A stretch of 64,000 nt of DNA from Mycobacterium sherrisii (GTDB lineage: Bacteria; Actinomycetota; Actinomycetes; Mycobacteriales; Mycobacteriaceae): assembly GCF_002102355.1 (NCBI RefSeq), contig NZ_LQPT01000081.1:244086-308085 (forward strand), in the 5' to 3' direction. Position 1 is the stretch's first letter, and every line of letters starts with the position of its first letter. Position numbers and translations under genes: made by a program. Below the pieces are notes generated by a model. The model did not search any database. It was not told the DNA's origin and saw nothing but the letters and a program-made list of their open reading frames with translations. This document shows positions 1 through 9,227 of the stretch, piece after piece.

Positions 1-159
1 TCCGGGGACGCGCACCGGCATGCCTCGACGCAGTATCGGCGGGTGTGTCGTTGTGCCCGGCTTTGAGCGACTTTCGCCGTGGTTGCACACTGGTGAAATT
101 TCTCGTGTCACTTTCGTTTCTGCAGTCACAACGCGCGGTTTTGTGTCGGTGACCCGGCC

Positions 160-165
160 TAGCTT
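160..165 (+). promoter_or_regulatory. Candidate -10 element of a leaderless promoter for the HNH gene
   Basis: TAGCTT fits the mycobacterial TANNNT -10 pattern. It ends 6 bases before the ATG at 172, so transcription would start at or next to the start codon. No Shine-Dalgarno sequence precedes the ATG, which fits a leaderless mRNA. No convincing -35 is seen. Confidence 0.35.
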
Positions 166-171
166 CGGGGT

Positions 172-1602
172 ATGAGTACAGCCCTGGTCGATGGTGCTGG
201 CGCTGGCGGAGTTGACGCCGGCGTCGATGATGAGGCGGACGCCGGCGTCGATGATGAGGCGGATGCGTTCGATGCGTTGGAGGCTGCCCTGCACGGGGTG
301 CTCGGCTTGGACACGACCCGGCTGAACACCCGGCAGCGGCTGCAGCGGTTGGGGCGCTACGAACGGATCCGCCGCATGTTGCCCGCCGGGGAGCATGCGC
401 TGATCAACCAGCTGGCCCGCGAGGCCACCCCGGCGGAGTTGGGCTGCCCTTTATCGCAGGCGGTCGCCGACTGGACCCAGATCAGCCGCGCCGAAGCTGG
501 CCGCCGCGTGCGCGAGGCCGCCGACCTGGGCCCGCGGTGCGCGTTGACCGGCGCGCCGTTGGCCCCGGTGCTGCCCGCCACCGCCAGGGCCCAAGCCGAG
601 GGACGGTTGGGGCCTGAGCATGTGGCGGTGATCCGCCGCTTTTATCACCGCCTGCCCGGCTGGATCGACGACGACACCCGCAGCCACGCCGAAACTCACC
701 TCGCCACCCTGGGCACTCAGTACCGCCCCGATCAACTGGCCCGGCTCGCCGACAAGCTCGCTGACTGTCTCAACCCCGACGGCAGCCACAGCGACGACGA
801 CCGCGCCCACCGCCGCGCCCTGACCCTGGGTAAACAGCAACCCGACGGGATGTCGGCGGTCAGCGGCTGGTTGACCCCGGAGCTACGCGCCACCCTGGAA
901 GCCGTCCTGGCGAAGTTGGCCGCCCCCGGCATGTGCAACCCCACCGACGAGCAACCCACGGTGGACGGATCGCCGGGTCAGGATGCCATCGACGGCGACG
1001 TCCGCAGCGCGGCGCAACGCCACCACGACGGTCTCAACGCCGCCCTGCGCGCGGTCCTGGCCAGCGGGGAGCTCGGCCAGCACAACGGGCTGCCGGCCAC
1101 CATCATCGTGTCGACCACCCTGACCGAATTACAGGCCGTGCAGGGCCACGGCAGCACCGGTGCGGGGACCCGGCTGCCGATCAGCGACGTGATCCGGCTG
1201 GCCCGCCATGCGTACCACTACCTGGCCGTCTTCGACGGCGCCAAGCCCGTGGCGCTGTATCACACCAAACGCTTGGCCTCACCCGGCCAACGCATCGTGC
1301 TCTACGCCAAAGACCGCGGCTGCTCGGCGCCCGGCTGCGACGTCGGCGGCTACTACTGCGAGGTGCACCATGTCACCGACTACGCCACCTGCCGAGAAAC
1401 CGACATCGACAACCTCACCCTGGCCTGCGGACCACACCACCGCCTCCTGCAACCCCAAGGCTGGACCACCCGCCGAAACACCAACGGCCACACCGAATGG
1501 ATCCCACCACCCCACCAGGACCGCGGCCAACCCCGCACCAACACCTATCACCACCCCGAACGACAGCTCACCGACGACACCGACACCGGCGGCGTCACCT
1601 AA
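172..1602 (+). CDS. DUF222 / HNH endonuclease domain protein (13E12 repeat family)
   Basis: 476 aa. The first 35 residues are acidic and contain a duplicated GVDDEADA unit. DUF222 helical sequence follows (about 45-330), then a C-terminal HNH nuclease signature in the last 110 residues, with Cys pairs (CSAPGCD), a His-His (EVHHVTDY), a central Asn (DIDNLTL) and a final His pair (GPHHRLL), as in HNH zinc/metal folds. This is the protein type encoded by mycobacterial REP13E12 repeats, one of which serves as the phiRv1 prophage integration site in M. tuberculosis (known). The biological role of the family is not established. It stands where Rv1277 would be expected, so it probably marks an insertion or rearrangement boundary. 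The ATG start lacks a ribosome-binding site but has a -10-like element close upstream. The next gene begins 5 bases after the stop. Confidence 0.85.
   Translation: MSTALVDGAGAGGVDAGVDDEADAGVDDEADAFDALEAALHGVLGLDTTRLNTRQRLQRLGRYERIRRMLPAGEHALINQLAREATPAELGCPLSQAVADWTQISRAEAGRRVREAADLGPRCALTGAPLAPVLPATARAQAEGRLGPEHVAVIRRFYHRLPGWIDDDTRSHAETHLATLGTQYRPDQLARLADKLADCLNPDGSHSDDDRAHRRALTLGKQQPDGMSAVSGWLTPELRATLEAVLAKLAAPGMCNPTDEQPTVDGSPGQDAIDGDVRSAAQRHHDGLNAALRAVLASGELGQHNGLPATIIVSTTLTELQAVQGHGSTGAGTRLPISDVIRLARHAYHYLAVFDGAKPVALYHTKRLASPGQRIVLYAKDRGCSAPGCDVGGYYCEVHHVTDYATCRETDIDNLTLACGPHHRLLQPQGWTTRRNTNGHTEWIPPPHQDRGQPRTNTYHHPERQLTDDTDTGGVT
214..261 (+). repeat. 24-bp perfect tandem duplication inside the HNH gene
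   Basis: Two identical 24-base units (214-237 and 238-261) encode the repeated acidic block DAGVDDEA. The unit is a multiple of three, so copy number changes keep the frame. It lies N-terminal to the DUF222 domain, where length variation should be tolerated. Confidence 0.9.
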
Positions 1603-1606
1603 CGTG

Positions 1607-2119
1607 ATGCGGGTGAGCGAATCTCGGCGGACCCTGTTGTTGATGCGGCACGCGAAATCCGGCTACCCGCCCGGAGTCGCGGACCACGACCGGCCATTGG
1701 CGCCGCGCGGGATACGGGAAGCGGGGCTGGGCGGTGACTGGCTGCGGGTCAACCAGCCGAGGATCGATCTCGTGTTGTGCTCCACGGCGACCCGCGCCCG
1801 GCAGACGCTGTCCCACACGGGCGTTGACGCCCCGGTGCAGTACCGCGACCGCCTCTACGACACCACACCGGGGACGGTGATCGACGAGATCAACGCGGTC
1901 GCCGACACGGTCGGTACCCTGCTCGTCGTCGGGCACGAACCGACCATGTCCGCGCTGGCACTGGGGCTGACAACCGATGACGACGCGAACAACGCCGCGA
2001 GGCAACGCATTTCAGAAAAGTACCCGACGTCGGGCATCGCGGTACTTGGGCTGATCGGCGAGTGGGGCGACTTACAACCGGGCCGGGCCGCTTTGAACTG
2101 CTTCTACGTTCCGCGCTGA
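1607..2119 (+). CDS. SixA-like phosphohistidine phosphatase (Rv1276c orthologue)
   Basis: 170 aa histidine-phosphatase-superfamily protein of the small SixA type. The catalytic RHA motif (LLMRHAKS, R14-H15) is followed by the second active-site His in LLVVGHEPT (H110). SixA enzymes remove phosphate from phosphohistidine; the substrate of the mycobacterial protein is unknown. ATG 1607 was chosen because the similarity to Rv1276c (about 158 aa) begins here. GTG codons at 1604 and 1613 are in frame alternatives, and the long upstream reading frame back to 1208 is only a shadow of the HNH gene. It begins 5 bases after the HNH stop, so co-transcription is likely here even though the HNH gene is an unusual neighbour. 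It converges on lprC, whose stop lies 5 bases away. Confidence 0.85.
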   Translation: MRVSESRRTLLLMRHAKSGYPPGVADHDRPLAPRGIREAGLGGDWLRVNQPRIDLVLCSTATRARQTLSHTGVDAPVQYRDRLYDTTPGTVIDEINAVADTVGTLLVVGHEPTMSALALGLTTDDDANNAARQRISEKYPTSGIAVLGLIGEWGDLQPGRAALNCFYVPR

Positions 2120-2124
2120 AGCCG

Positions 2125-2673
2125 CTACGAGTTCGTCGACAACGTCAGCTCCATCAGCTTGATGGCCTGACCGCACGCATCGATACCGGGCGCCTGCGGG
2201 TTGACCCACCAGCCGACCACTCCGGCGGCGTCGCTGGCCACTCCACACGCGCCGTTCGGATCGTCCGGACGCATCACGATCGAATTCACGCCCGCGATCG
2301 CCCGGCTTTCCACCTTGTACTTGAGGAACTCGGCCACCTTGCGCTCTTCGCTCAGGCTGCCCTGCTCGAACCAAAACCGGGTGATGTCGATCAGGCCGGC
2401 GGGATTGGCCGCCTGCCAGCGGCAGATCGCGCCGACGAACGTGCTCTGGATGTCCAGCGGGTCCGCACCCACGGTCTTGGCCAGGATGTCACTGGTCAAC
2501 ACCTCGCACTCCTTGAGCAGGTTGGGATATTGCTGCTGCGAGTTGTTGTTGCGGGGCACACTGCCCGAACCCGCCTTGACGGCGTTACCGCCGATCGACC
2601 TCGAGCAACCGGTCAACACAATCAGCGCGCTGAGCACAACGACGGCCGCCGTTCGGATGCGTCTTGTCATCAT
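2125..2673 (-). CDS. lprC: Lipoprotein LprC (DUF3558 family)
   Basis: 182 aa. A short basic N-terminus, a hydrophobic stretch and the lipobox LTGC (acylated Cys23) mark a secreted lipoprotein anchored on the outer face of the membrane. The mature part belongs to the DUF3558 family of mycobacterial lipoproteins, with paired cysteines (KECEVL, AICRWQ, GACGVA, DACGQA) that probably form disulfides. Function is unknown. Its ATG overlaps the stop of lprB by 4 bases (ATGA), so the two are translationally coupled and may act together, as Rv1274-Rv1275 do in arrangement. Length matches LprC of M. tuberculosis closely. Confidence 0.88.
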   Translation of the reverse strand: MMTRRIRTAAVVVLSALIVLTGCSRSIGGNAVKAGSGSVPRNNNSQQQYPNLLKECEVLTSDILAKTVGADPLDIQSTFVGAICRWQAANPAGLIDITRFWFEQGSLSEERKVAEFLKYKVESRAIAGVNSIVMRPDDPNGACGVASDAAGVVGWWVNPQAPGIDACGQAIKLMELTLSTNS

Positions 2674-3260
2674 TTCGCGTTCGCAATCGATTGGCGAGTC
2701 AGTTCGCGGGCAATGTCACACGGCGGCGGGAAGGGCTTTTGGCTGAAGCTGATTGACCACTCGATGAAGTCGTCCTGGAACTGGATCCCGACCTCGCACA
2801 GCGAATCGCCCAGGTTCGGCTCGTTGCCGACCGCGATGAAGCCGCTGTGCCCGTTGATGGTGATGTCGTCGACGGTGGCACGCGACAACTCCTCGGTCTT
2901 GCGTTCCCGCCCGATCGGGCTGCCGCGATACCAGGAGAACGAGAAATGCGGCCCGAGAATGCCGCCCCCGGCCAGCCACTGGCAGCCCACCGAATTGCGC
3001 GCGGTGTTGATCAGGCCGCTCACCTTGGTCAGTTCCGCCACCGTCTGATCGCTGACGCCGCCGCACTGCGGAAACATCGGCCCGTGATGCCCCTCGGCGT
3101 CGCCCGGCGCCGACGACGACGTGCCTGGCGGTTTGTTGTCGCCGGAACCGGAGCAGCCCGCCAGCGACGGGACCAGGATCGTCACGGCCGTCATGGCCAG
3201 CGCCGCGAGGTTACGACGCACCGCTACCCTGCTTCCGCTCAGCTTGCTGCTGGTCCACAC
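2670..3260 (-). CDS. lprB: Lipoprotein LprB (DUF3558 family)
   Basis: 196 aa as drawn. A signal peptide ends in the lipobox SLAGC (Cys36 in this form), and the mature domain resembles that of LprC, with conserved segments FPQCGGVSDQTV and GCQWLAGGGILGPHFSFS. A GTG at 3221 would give a 183 aa protein with a more typical signal peptide (acylated Cys at about 23), closer to the 185 aa of M. tuberculosis LprB, so the true start is uncertain. It is first in the lprB-lprC operon, overlapping lprC by 4 bases. It diverges from the ABC exporter pair across about 147 bases that must hold both promoters. Function unknown. Confidence 0.87.
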   Translation of the reverse strand: MWTSSKLSGSRVAVRRNLAALAMTAVTILVPSLAGCSGSGDNKPPGTSSSAPGDAEGHHGPMFPQCGGVSDQTVAELTKVSGLINTARNSVGCQWLAGGGILGPHFSFSWYRGSPIGRERKTEELSRATVDDITINGHSGFIAVGNEPNLGDSLCEVGIQFQDDFIEWSISFSQKPFPPPCDIARELTRQSIANAK

Positions 3261-3407
3261 GATGCACTGTAGCGGCAGCCCAGCGGGTCAACCACCGACA
3301 CGCCACCTGATCAGGCATTTTCGGTGCGCTCGGCGGATGGCGCACCCGCACGCAACCGTCCGGCGGTGCGCACCACCGCGCCGCGCGCCATATGCGACAG
3401 TTACCAA

Positions 3408-5174
3408 ATGCTTCTGGCACTGCTGCGCCAGTACATCCGGCCGTACCGCCGGCTGGTGGCGGCGCTGCTGGTGCTCCAAACGATCAGCACCCTGGCAACG
3501 CTGTACCTGCCGACACTCAACGCCGCGATCATCGATGACGGCGTCGCCAAGAGTGACACCGCGACGATCGTCAGGCTCGGCATCCTGATGCTGGCAGTCA
3601 CCGGGCTGCAGGTGCTGTGTTCGGTCGGCGCCACCTACTTCGGGTCGCGGACCGGAATGGGGTTCGGCCGCGACCTGCGCATGGCCATGTTCGAACACGT
3701 CACCACGTTCTCCGAACACGAGACCGCCCGATTCGGCGCCCCGACGCTACTCACCCGCAGCACCAACGACGTCCGGCAGATCCAGTACCTGGTGCAGATG
3801 GCCGGCACGGTGCTGGTGACGGCGCCGATCATGTGCATCGGCGGAATCTTCATGGCCATCCACCAGGAGGCCACGCTGACGTGGCTGCTGCTGGTCAGCG
3901 TCCCGATTTTGGGCGTGGCCAACTACTGGATCATGTCGCACATGCTGCCGCTGTTCCGCAGCATGCAGGCCCTGATCGACGGCATCAACCGGGTGGTGCG
4001 CGACCAGCTGTCCGGGGTGCGGGTGGTTCGGGCGTTCACCCGTGAAGACTTTGAGCGCGACCGGTTTTCGCGCGCCAACGCCGCCCTGTCCAACGCGGCC
4101 CTGACGGCGGGCAACTGGCAAGCGTTGATGCTGCCGGTGACGACGCTGACCATCAACCTGTCCAGCGTCGCGCTGATCTGGTTCGGCGGACTGCGCATCG
4201 ATCGCGGTCAGATGCAGGTCGGTTCGCTGACCGCGTTCCTGGCCTACTTCACCCAGATCCTGATGGCGGTGCTGGTCGCGACGATGACACTGGTGGTGTT
4301 GCCGCGAGCGTCGGTGTGCGCCGAGCGAATCACCGAAGTGATGTCGACCCGCGCCGCGGTCGCCAGCCCGCAGCACCCGAAGCTTCCGGCGCACCCACTC
4401 ACCGGCGTGGTGCGTCTGGACGCAGCGACATTCACCTACCCGGGGGCCGAGCGGCCGGTGCTGCACGATATTTCGCTGACCGCCCGGCCCGGCACCACCA
4501 CCGCGATCGTCGGCAGCACCGGCTCGGGCAAATCGACATTGGTGTCGCTGATCTGCCGGCTTTACGACGTGACCGCCGGCGCGGTGCTGCTCGATGACCT
4601 CGACGTCCGCGACTACGACACCGAACGGCTTTGGGCAGCAATCGGATTGGTGCCACAGCGCGGCTACCTCTTCTCCGGCACACTGGCAGAGAATCTGCGA
4701 ATGGGCGCGGTGCCGGGTAGGGCCGTGACCGACGACGACATGTGGGAAGCGTTGCGCGTGGCGGCGGCCGACGATTTCGTCCGTGCACATCCCGACGGGC
4801 TGCACCTGCGCGTCGCCCAGGCCGGCATGAACTTCTCCGGCGGACAACGGCAGCGGCTGGCGATCGCCCGGGCCGTGATCCGCCGCCCGGCAATCTATCT
4901 TTTCGACGACGCGTTCTCCGCGCTGGATGTGCATACCGAGGCGCGGGTCCGCGCCGCGTTGCGCGAGGTTTCCGGTGACGCCACCACCATCGTTGTCACG
5001 CAGCGGATTTCGACCGCCTCGCGGGCCGACCACATCGTCGTCATCGACGATGGGGAGCTGGTGGGCTCGGGCACTCACGAGTCGTTGCTCGACTCCTGCC
5101 CGACCTACGCGGAATTCGCGGACTCCCAGTCGGTGGACGCGGTGCGATCCGACCACGTCGGGGGCACCCCGTGA
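3408..5174 (+). CDS. ABC exporter half-transporter with degenerate ATP site (Rv1273c orthologue)
   Basis: 588 aa from ATG 3408, chosen because Rv1273c-like sequence begins here; the frame stays open back to 3324. An N-terminal six-helix exporter membrane domain (about 15-310) is fused to a nucleotide-binding domain: Walker A GSTGSGKS (369-376), canonical signature SGGQ (477-480), and Walker B LFDD in which Asp501 replaces the catalytic Glu. The switch-loop His is Gln532 (VTQRIST). These two changes are the hallmark of the degenerate subunit of a heterodimeric exporter. The stop overlaps the GTG of the partner gene (GTGA), so the two chains are coupled. Published work has linked the Rv1272c product to lipid import; I do not infer the substrate from sequence. 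Confidence 0.9.
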   Translation: MLLALLRQYIRPYRRLVAALLVLQTISTLATLYLPTLNAAIIDDGVAKSDTATIVRLGILMLAVTGLQVLCSVGATYFGSRTGMGFGRDLRMAMFEHVTTFSEHETARFGAPTLLTRSTNDVRQIQYLVQMAGTVLVTAPIMCIGGIFMAIHQEATLTWLLLVSVPILGVANYWIMSHMLPLFRSMQALIDGINRVVRDQLSGVRVVRAFTREDFERDRFSRANAALSNAALTAGNWQALMLPVTTLTINLSSVALIWFGGLRIDRGQMQVGSLTAFLAYFTQILMAVLVATMTLVVLPRASVCAERITEVMSTRAAVASPQHPKLPAHPLTGVVRLDAATFTYPGAERPVLHDISLTARPGTTTAIVGSTGSGKSTLVSLICRLYDVTAGAVLLDDLDVRDYDTERLWAAIGLVPQRGYLFSGTLAENLRMGAVPGRAVTDDDMWEALRVAAADDFVRAHPDGLHLRVAQAGMNFSGGQRQRLAIARAVIRRPAIYLFDDAFSALDVHTEARVRAALREVSGDATTIVVTQRISTASRADHIVVIDDGELVGSGTHESLLDSCPTYAEFADSQSVDAVRSDHVGGTP

Positions 5175-7069
5175 CCACGGCGACCACTCCACGCACGCCG
5201 GCGACCCGTTCGCGCGACTTTTGGGGTACCGCCGCGCGACTGGTGCAACGCCTTGCGCCACAACGGAACCTGAGCATCGCCGTGATTGCCCTGGGCCTGG
5301 CCGGCACCGCCATCGGGGTCGTCGTGCCGCGGATCCTCGGCCACGCCACGGATCTACTCTTCAACGGCGTAATCGGCCGCGGCCTGCCGGCGGGACTCAC
5401 CAAGTACCAGGCCGTTGCCCAGGCCCGCGGCCGCGGTGAAAGCACCTTCGCCGACCTGTTGTCCGGGATGAACGTGGTCCCCGGCCGCGGGGTGGAATTC
5501 GGAGCCGTCGCACGAACATTGGCCATCGCGTTGGCCCTGTACCTCATTGCCGCACTGCTGATTTGGGCCCAATCGCGGCTGCTCAACCTGACCCTGCAAC
5601 GCACCATGGTCGCGCTGCGCAACGACGTCGAAGACAAAGTTCACCGGCTGCCACTGTCCTACTTCGACGGGCGGCTGCGCGGCGAACTGCTGAGCCGGAT
5701 GACCAACGACATCGACAACGTCCAATCGTCGCTGTCGATGACGATCAACCAACTGCTCACGGCGATCCTGACCGTCGTGGCGGTGCTGGCGATGATGCTG
5801 TCGATCTCCCCGCTGCTGACCCTGATCGTGCTGCTGGCCGTGCCGCTCTCGCTGCTGGCGACCCGGGCGATCACCCGCCGCTCGCACCGGCTCTTCGCGG
5901 CCCAGTGGACCAGCATCGGCCGCCTCAATGCCCACATCGAGGAGACCTACAGCGGGTTCACCGTCGTCAAGACGTTCGGTCACCGGGCCGCGGCGCGCGA
6001 ACAATTCCGCGCCCTCAACGACGACGTCTACGACGCAAGCTTCGGATCCCAGTTCTTCTCCGGACTGGTGGCGCCCGCCACGACATTCATCGGCAACCTG
6101 GGATACGTCGCGGTCGCGGTGCTCGGCGGGCTGCAGGTGGCGACCGGACAGCTCACCCTCGGCAGCATCCAGGCGTTCATTCAGTACGTCCGCCAGTTCA
6201 ACACGCCGTTGAGTCAGGTGGCCGGAATGTACAACACCCTGCAATCCGGGGTGGCCAGCGCGGAGCGGGTGTTCGCCCTGCTCGACGAGCCCGAGGAAAC
6301 ACCCGACCCGCCGATCGCCGGTGAGCCGGAGCGACCCAACGGGCAGGCATTCGCCGGACGGGTGGAGTTTGCGCACGTCAGCTTCGCCTATCAACCCGGC
6401 ATCCCGGTCATCCACGACGTGTCGATGACGGTGGTGCCGGGCAGCACCGTCGCGATCGTCGGGCCGACCGGGGCCGGAAAAACCACACTGGTGAACCTGC
6501 TGATGCGGTTCTACGAACCCGATTCCGGACGGATCCTCGTCGACGGCATCGACATCGCCTCGATGAGCAGACAAGCCCTGCGCTCGCGCATCGGCATGGT
6601 GCTGCAGGACAGTTGGCTGTTCGACGGGACCATCGCCGAGAACATCGCCTACGGACGGCCCGACGCCACCCCCGACGAAGTGATCGAGGCGGCCACCGCG
6701 TCCTACGTGGACCGCTTCGTGCACACGCTGCCGAACGGCTACCAGACCCGGGTCAGCGGGGGCGGCGAGAACATCAGCGCCGGCGAAAAGCAGCTGATCA
6801 CGATCGCACGCGCGTTTCTCGCCCGCCCGCAACTGCTGATCCTCGACGAAGCCACCAGCTCGGTGGACACCCGCACCGAGGCGCTGATTCAGCGCGCCAT
6901 GCGCGAACTTCGCCGTGATCGCACCAGTTTCGTTATTGCACACCGACTTTCGACGATACGCGATGCAGATCTGATCGTGGTTCTCGAGGCCGGACGCATC
7001 GTCGAGCAGGGCAACCACGGCGACCTCATGGCGCGGCGAGGCGCCTACTATGCGATGAGCCGGGCGTAG
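5171..7069 (+). CDS. ABC exporter half-transporter, canonical partner (Rv1272c orthologue)
   Basis: 632 aa. After a cytoplasmic N-terminus comes a type-IV exporter membrane domain with a long insert between the first two helices, then an NBD: Walker A GPTGAGKT (431-438), catalytic Glu560 in LILDEATSS and switch His591 in IAHRLST. Its signature loop is altered to ISAGEKQ (536-541 region) instead of LSGGQ. Paired with the upstream subunit this gives one intact ATP site (Glu560/His591 here with SGGQ from the partner) and one defective site, as in TmrAB/BmrCD-type exporters. GTG start overlaps the upstream stop by 4 bases. Likely inner-membrane complex. Confidence 0.9.
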   Translation: MTTATTPRTPATRSRDFWGTAARLVQRLAPQRNLSIAVIALGLAGTAIGVVVPRILGHATDLLFNGVIGRGLPAGLTKYQAVAQARGRGESTFADLLSGMNVVPGRGVEFGAVARTLAIALALYLIAALLIWAQSRLLNLTLQRTMVALRNDVEDKVHRLPLSYFDGRLRGELLSRMTNDIDNVQSSLSMTINQLLTAILTVVAVLAMMLSISPLLTLIVLLAVPLSLLATRAITRRSHRLFAAQWTSIGRLNAHIEETYSGFTVVKTFGHRAAAREQFRALNDDVYDASFGSQFFSGLVAPATTFIGNLGYVAVAVLGGLQVATGQLTLGSIQAFIQYVRQFNTPLSQVAGMYNTLQSGVASAERVFALLDEPEETPDPPIAGEPERPNGQAFAGRVEFAHVSFAYQPGIPVIHDVSMTVVPGSTVAIVGPTGAGKTTLVNLLMRFYEPDSGRILVDGIDIASMSRQALRSRIGMVLQDSWLFDGTIAENIAYGRPDATPDEVIEAATASYVDRFVHTLPNGYQTRVSGGGENISAGEKQLITIARAFLARPQLLILDEATSSVDTRTEALIQRAMRELRRDRTSFVIAHRLSTIRDADLIVVLEAGRIVEQGNHGDLMARRGAYYAMSRA

Positions 7070-7187
7070 TTCGGCCTACCTGAGGCGTTACTGAAACGAC
7101 GCCAAGAAGTTATTGAGGATCCATTTAGGCGCGGTGCTGACCCTAGTCGCATCAGCACCCCAACCGAACCTGAAAAGGATCACCGCA

Positions 7188-7541
7188 ATGTTGACTCACC
7201 GCGTCGAGACCATCAAAACCGTCAAGACCATTGCTAGCACCATGATCGGCGCCGCCGCCGTCGGGCTTGTCGCACTAAGCACCGCCGGCACCGCCGCGGC
7301 CACCACCGCGGACGACGCGTTCATCTCCCAGATGGACGGCCTTGGCATCTCCTTCAGCTCCCCCGCCGAAGCGGTCCGGGAAGGCCACCCGGTGTGCCGG
7401 GAACTGGCTTCCGGCAAGACCGGGACCGACGTCGCCACCGAGGTCCTCAAGCAGACGAACCTGACCAGTCACCAGGCGGCCTACTTCGTGGTCGACGCGA
7501 CCAAGGCCTACTGCCCGCAGTACGCCTGGCAACTCACCTAA
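7188..7541 (+). CDS. Small secreted DUF732 protein (Rv1271c orthologue)
   Basis: 117 aa. A signal peptide of about 38 residues with Ala-rich end (TAAATTADD) precedes a DUF732 domain: DDAFISQMDGLGISF, a single CR (PVCREL) and C-terminal YCPQYAWQL, the two cysteines probably forming the family's disulfide. DUF732 proteins are small exported mycobacterial proteins of unknown function. ATG 7188 is preceded by AAAAGGA about 8 bases upstream, which decides the start over the longer frame at 7113. A strong hairpin follows the stop. Confidence 0.85.
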   Translation: MLTHRVETIKTVKTIASTMIGAAAVGLVALSTAGTAAATTADDAFISQMDGLGISFSSPAEAVREGHPVCRELASGKTGTDVATEVLKQTNLTSHQAAYFVVDATKAYCPQYAWQLT

Positions 7542-7555
7542 GCGCCCACCAACCC

Positions 7556-7592
7556 GAATGGGGGGATCTCGGTAACCGGGATCCCCCCATTC
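7556..7592 (+). terminator. Strong 13-bp hairpin after the DUF732 gene
   Basis: GAATGGGGGGATC at 7556-7568 pairs perfectly with GATCCCCCCATTC at 7580-7592 around an 11-base loop that can itself fold. It sits 15 bases after the stop codon. No T-run follows, but stem-only terminators are common in mycobacteria. It probably insulates lprA from the exporter/DUF732 unit. Confidence 0.7.
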
Positions 7593-7780
7593 ACCCCCCG
7601 GTCACGGTTGCCGGTGACCCGGGGCAAGCCGGTCGCGGCGCAAATTTTTGAAAACGCGCGGCTGAAATTCCGCCTCAACCAGAGGAATTCGCTGCCACGA
7701 TCCTTAGCCCGCGCTGTTGCTTTGCTGCACCGCGATTTGCTATTCAAGAAGCAGCCGTGGCCGATCCCAAGGAGATGTCG

Positions 7781-8515
7781 ATGAAGCTCTCGCCTCGCAC
7801 CGTCACCGCCACCGCGGCCACCGCGCTCGCCCTCGTCCTGGTTATCGGTGGCTGTTCGGGCAATTCCAACGGCGGTAAGCCGCCCGCGACGACGGCCACC
7901 ACGTCCAGCCGCGAAGCGGCCACGTTGCTCAAGCAGGCCGCCGACGCCATGGCCAAGGTCACCGGGATGCACGTGACCGTGACCGTGCAAGGCGACGTGC
8001 CAAACCTGCGGGTGACCAAGCTCGAGGGCGACATCTCCAGCACCCCGCAGACCGTGGCCACCGGCAACGCATCGCTGATCGTCGGCAAGACAGCCCAACA
8101 GGCAAAGTTCGTCTACGTCGACGGGCACTTGTATTCCGACCTGGGACAACCCGGCACCTACACCGACTTCGGCAACGGTGCCTCGATCTACAACGTGTCG
8201 GTGCTGCTCGACCCCAACAAGGGTCTGGCCAACGTGTTGGCCAAGCTGCAGGGCGGCTCGGTGGCGGGCACCGAACAGGTCAGTGGCGTGGCGACCACCA
8301 AGATCAGCGGCAACTCCTCCGCCGACGACATCGCCACGCTGGCCGGATCCAAGCTGACCGCCGAAAGCGTCACGACGGTGCCGACCACGGTCTGGATCGC
8401 CGCGGACGGCTCCGCGCATCTGGTGCAGCTGCAGATCCGCCCGACGAATGACACCTCGGTGACGCTGACCATGTCCGATTGGGGCAAGACCGTCACCGCA
8501 ACCAAGCCCAGCTGA
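7781..8515 (+). CDS. lprA: Lipoprotein LprA (LppX/LprAFG family)
   Basis: 244 aa, the same length as M. tuberculosis LprA. The signal peptide ends in the lipobox VIGGC (Cys25), then a Thr/Ser-rich linker and the LprF/LprG/LppX-type lipid-binding fold (about 45-240). Known: LprA is a cell-wall lipoprotein recognised by TLR2, and its relatives carry hydrophobic lipid ligands. ATG 7781 is chosen because AAGGAG ends 6 bases upstream; the in-frame GTG at 7757 and ATG at 7775 are badly placed relative to it. It has its own upstream region of about 190 bases after the hairpin at 7556-7592. Confidence 0.92.
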   Translation: MKLSPRTVTATAATALALVLVIGGCSGNSNGGKPPATTATTSSREAATLLKQAADAMAKVTGMHVTVTVQGDVPNLRVTKLEGDISSTPQTVATGNASLIVGKTAQQAKFVYVDGHLYSDLGQPGTYTDFGNGASIYNVSVLLDPNKGLANVLAKLQGGSVAGTEQVSGVATTKISGNSSADDIATLAGSKLTAESVTTVPTTVWIAADGSAHLVQLQIRPTNDTSVTLTMSDWGKTVTATKPS

Positions 8516-8593
8516 CACACCGCCCCGGTGCGACACCGTGAATCGCAATCCGCTGCAACCGCCGGACCGCCGGCCTTCGGAAAGGAATCACCA

Positions 8594-8961
8594 ATGGGGA
8601 TGATTACTCGTCGACGGCGGTTCACGTTGGCCGCTGCTGGTTTCGTCGCCGCCGCCGCGGTCGGCGTCGGGTTGGCGCCCGCGGCCGGTGCAGCCGACGA
8701 ACATGGCGCAATCGCCTACTCCAGCAACGGTTCCTGGGGCCGCGCCTGGGACTACCCGACCCGAGCGGCCGCCGAGGCCACCGCGGTCAAGAACTGCGCC
8801 TACCGGGATTGCAAAGTGCTCACCAGCTTCACCGAGTGCGGCGCCGTCGCGACCAACGGCAGAGCCTTCAGGGCGGTGTCGGACCCACCCTGGCCTCGGC
8901 GATGCGCGACGCGCTGACTAAACTCGGTGGGGGCGTTATCGACACGTGGGCCTGCAACTAG
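8594..8961 (+). pseudogene. DUF4189 secreted protein (Rv1269c orthologue), frameshifted
   Basis: A signal peptide (RRRRFTLAAAGF to GAA|DEHG) and a DUF4189 domain (AIAYSSNGSWGRAWDYPT) read normally to about residue 92. The frame then shifts: after GRAF (codon ending 8869) the predicted frame reads RAVSDPPW and stops at 8917, whereas the next frame continues GGVGPTLASAMRDAL, then VIDTWACN, and stops at 8961, as expected for the family. One missing C near 8869/8870 explains it; restoring it gives 122 aa, against 124 for Rv1269c. Either the gene is broken or the base is a sequencing error. The truncated product is 107 aa and loses the C-terminal Cys of the fold. ATG 8594 follows AAAGGAA. Confidence 0.8.
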
Positions 8962-9227
8962 CCGATCACCGACCGGCACCGACCTCCGATACGCCGAGAA
9001 CCCAAACTCTTGCCGTTGTCCCGACGCTGCTGAAGCTGACGGGAGATCCACGCCGAGCTGGCTGCACCTCAACGACGGCGGCACCCGCAGGCCGCGACGA
9101 GCACGCCATACCCGCGGATACGTTGGGTTCTGCTGGCGGAAAAGACATTTCAGTGCCGGATCCGGCCGCACGGTTGTCGTGGCGCGGCACACCGAGCATT
9201 CGGTTTTGACCGAATCGACGGAATTGT
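8962..9227. other. Non-coding stretch where Rv1268c and the 5' end of embR are missing
   Basis: In M. tuberculosis the Rv1268c gene and the first ~90 codons of embR lie here. Neither is recognisable in any frame; the remaining 266 bases show no supported gene. The only clear structure is a perfect 7-bp inverted repeat, ATTCGGT-TTTG-ACCGAAT, at 9198-9215, just before embR homology begins at 9228. It looks like a deletion scar. Confidence 0.5.

Noticed and set aside
5354-7018. 554-codon minus-strand open frame inside the exporter gene
   Set aside because: Antisense to a gene with complete ABC motifs; composition typical of high-GC shadows.
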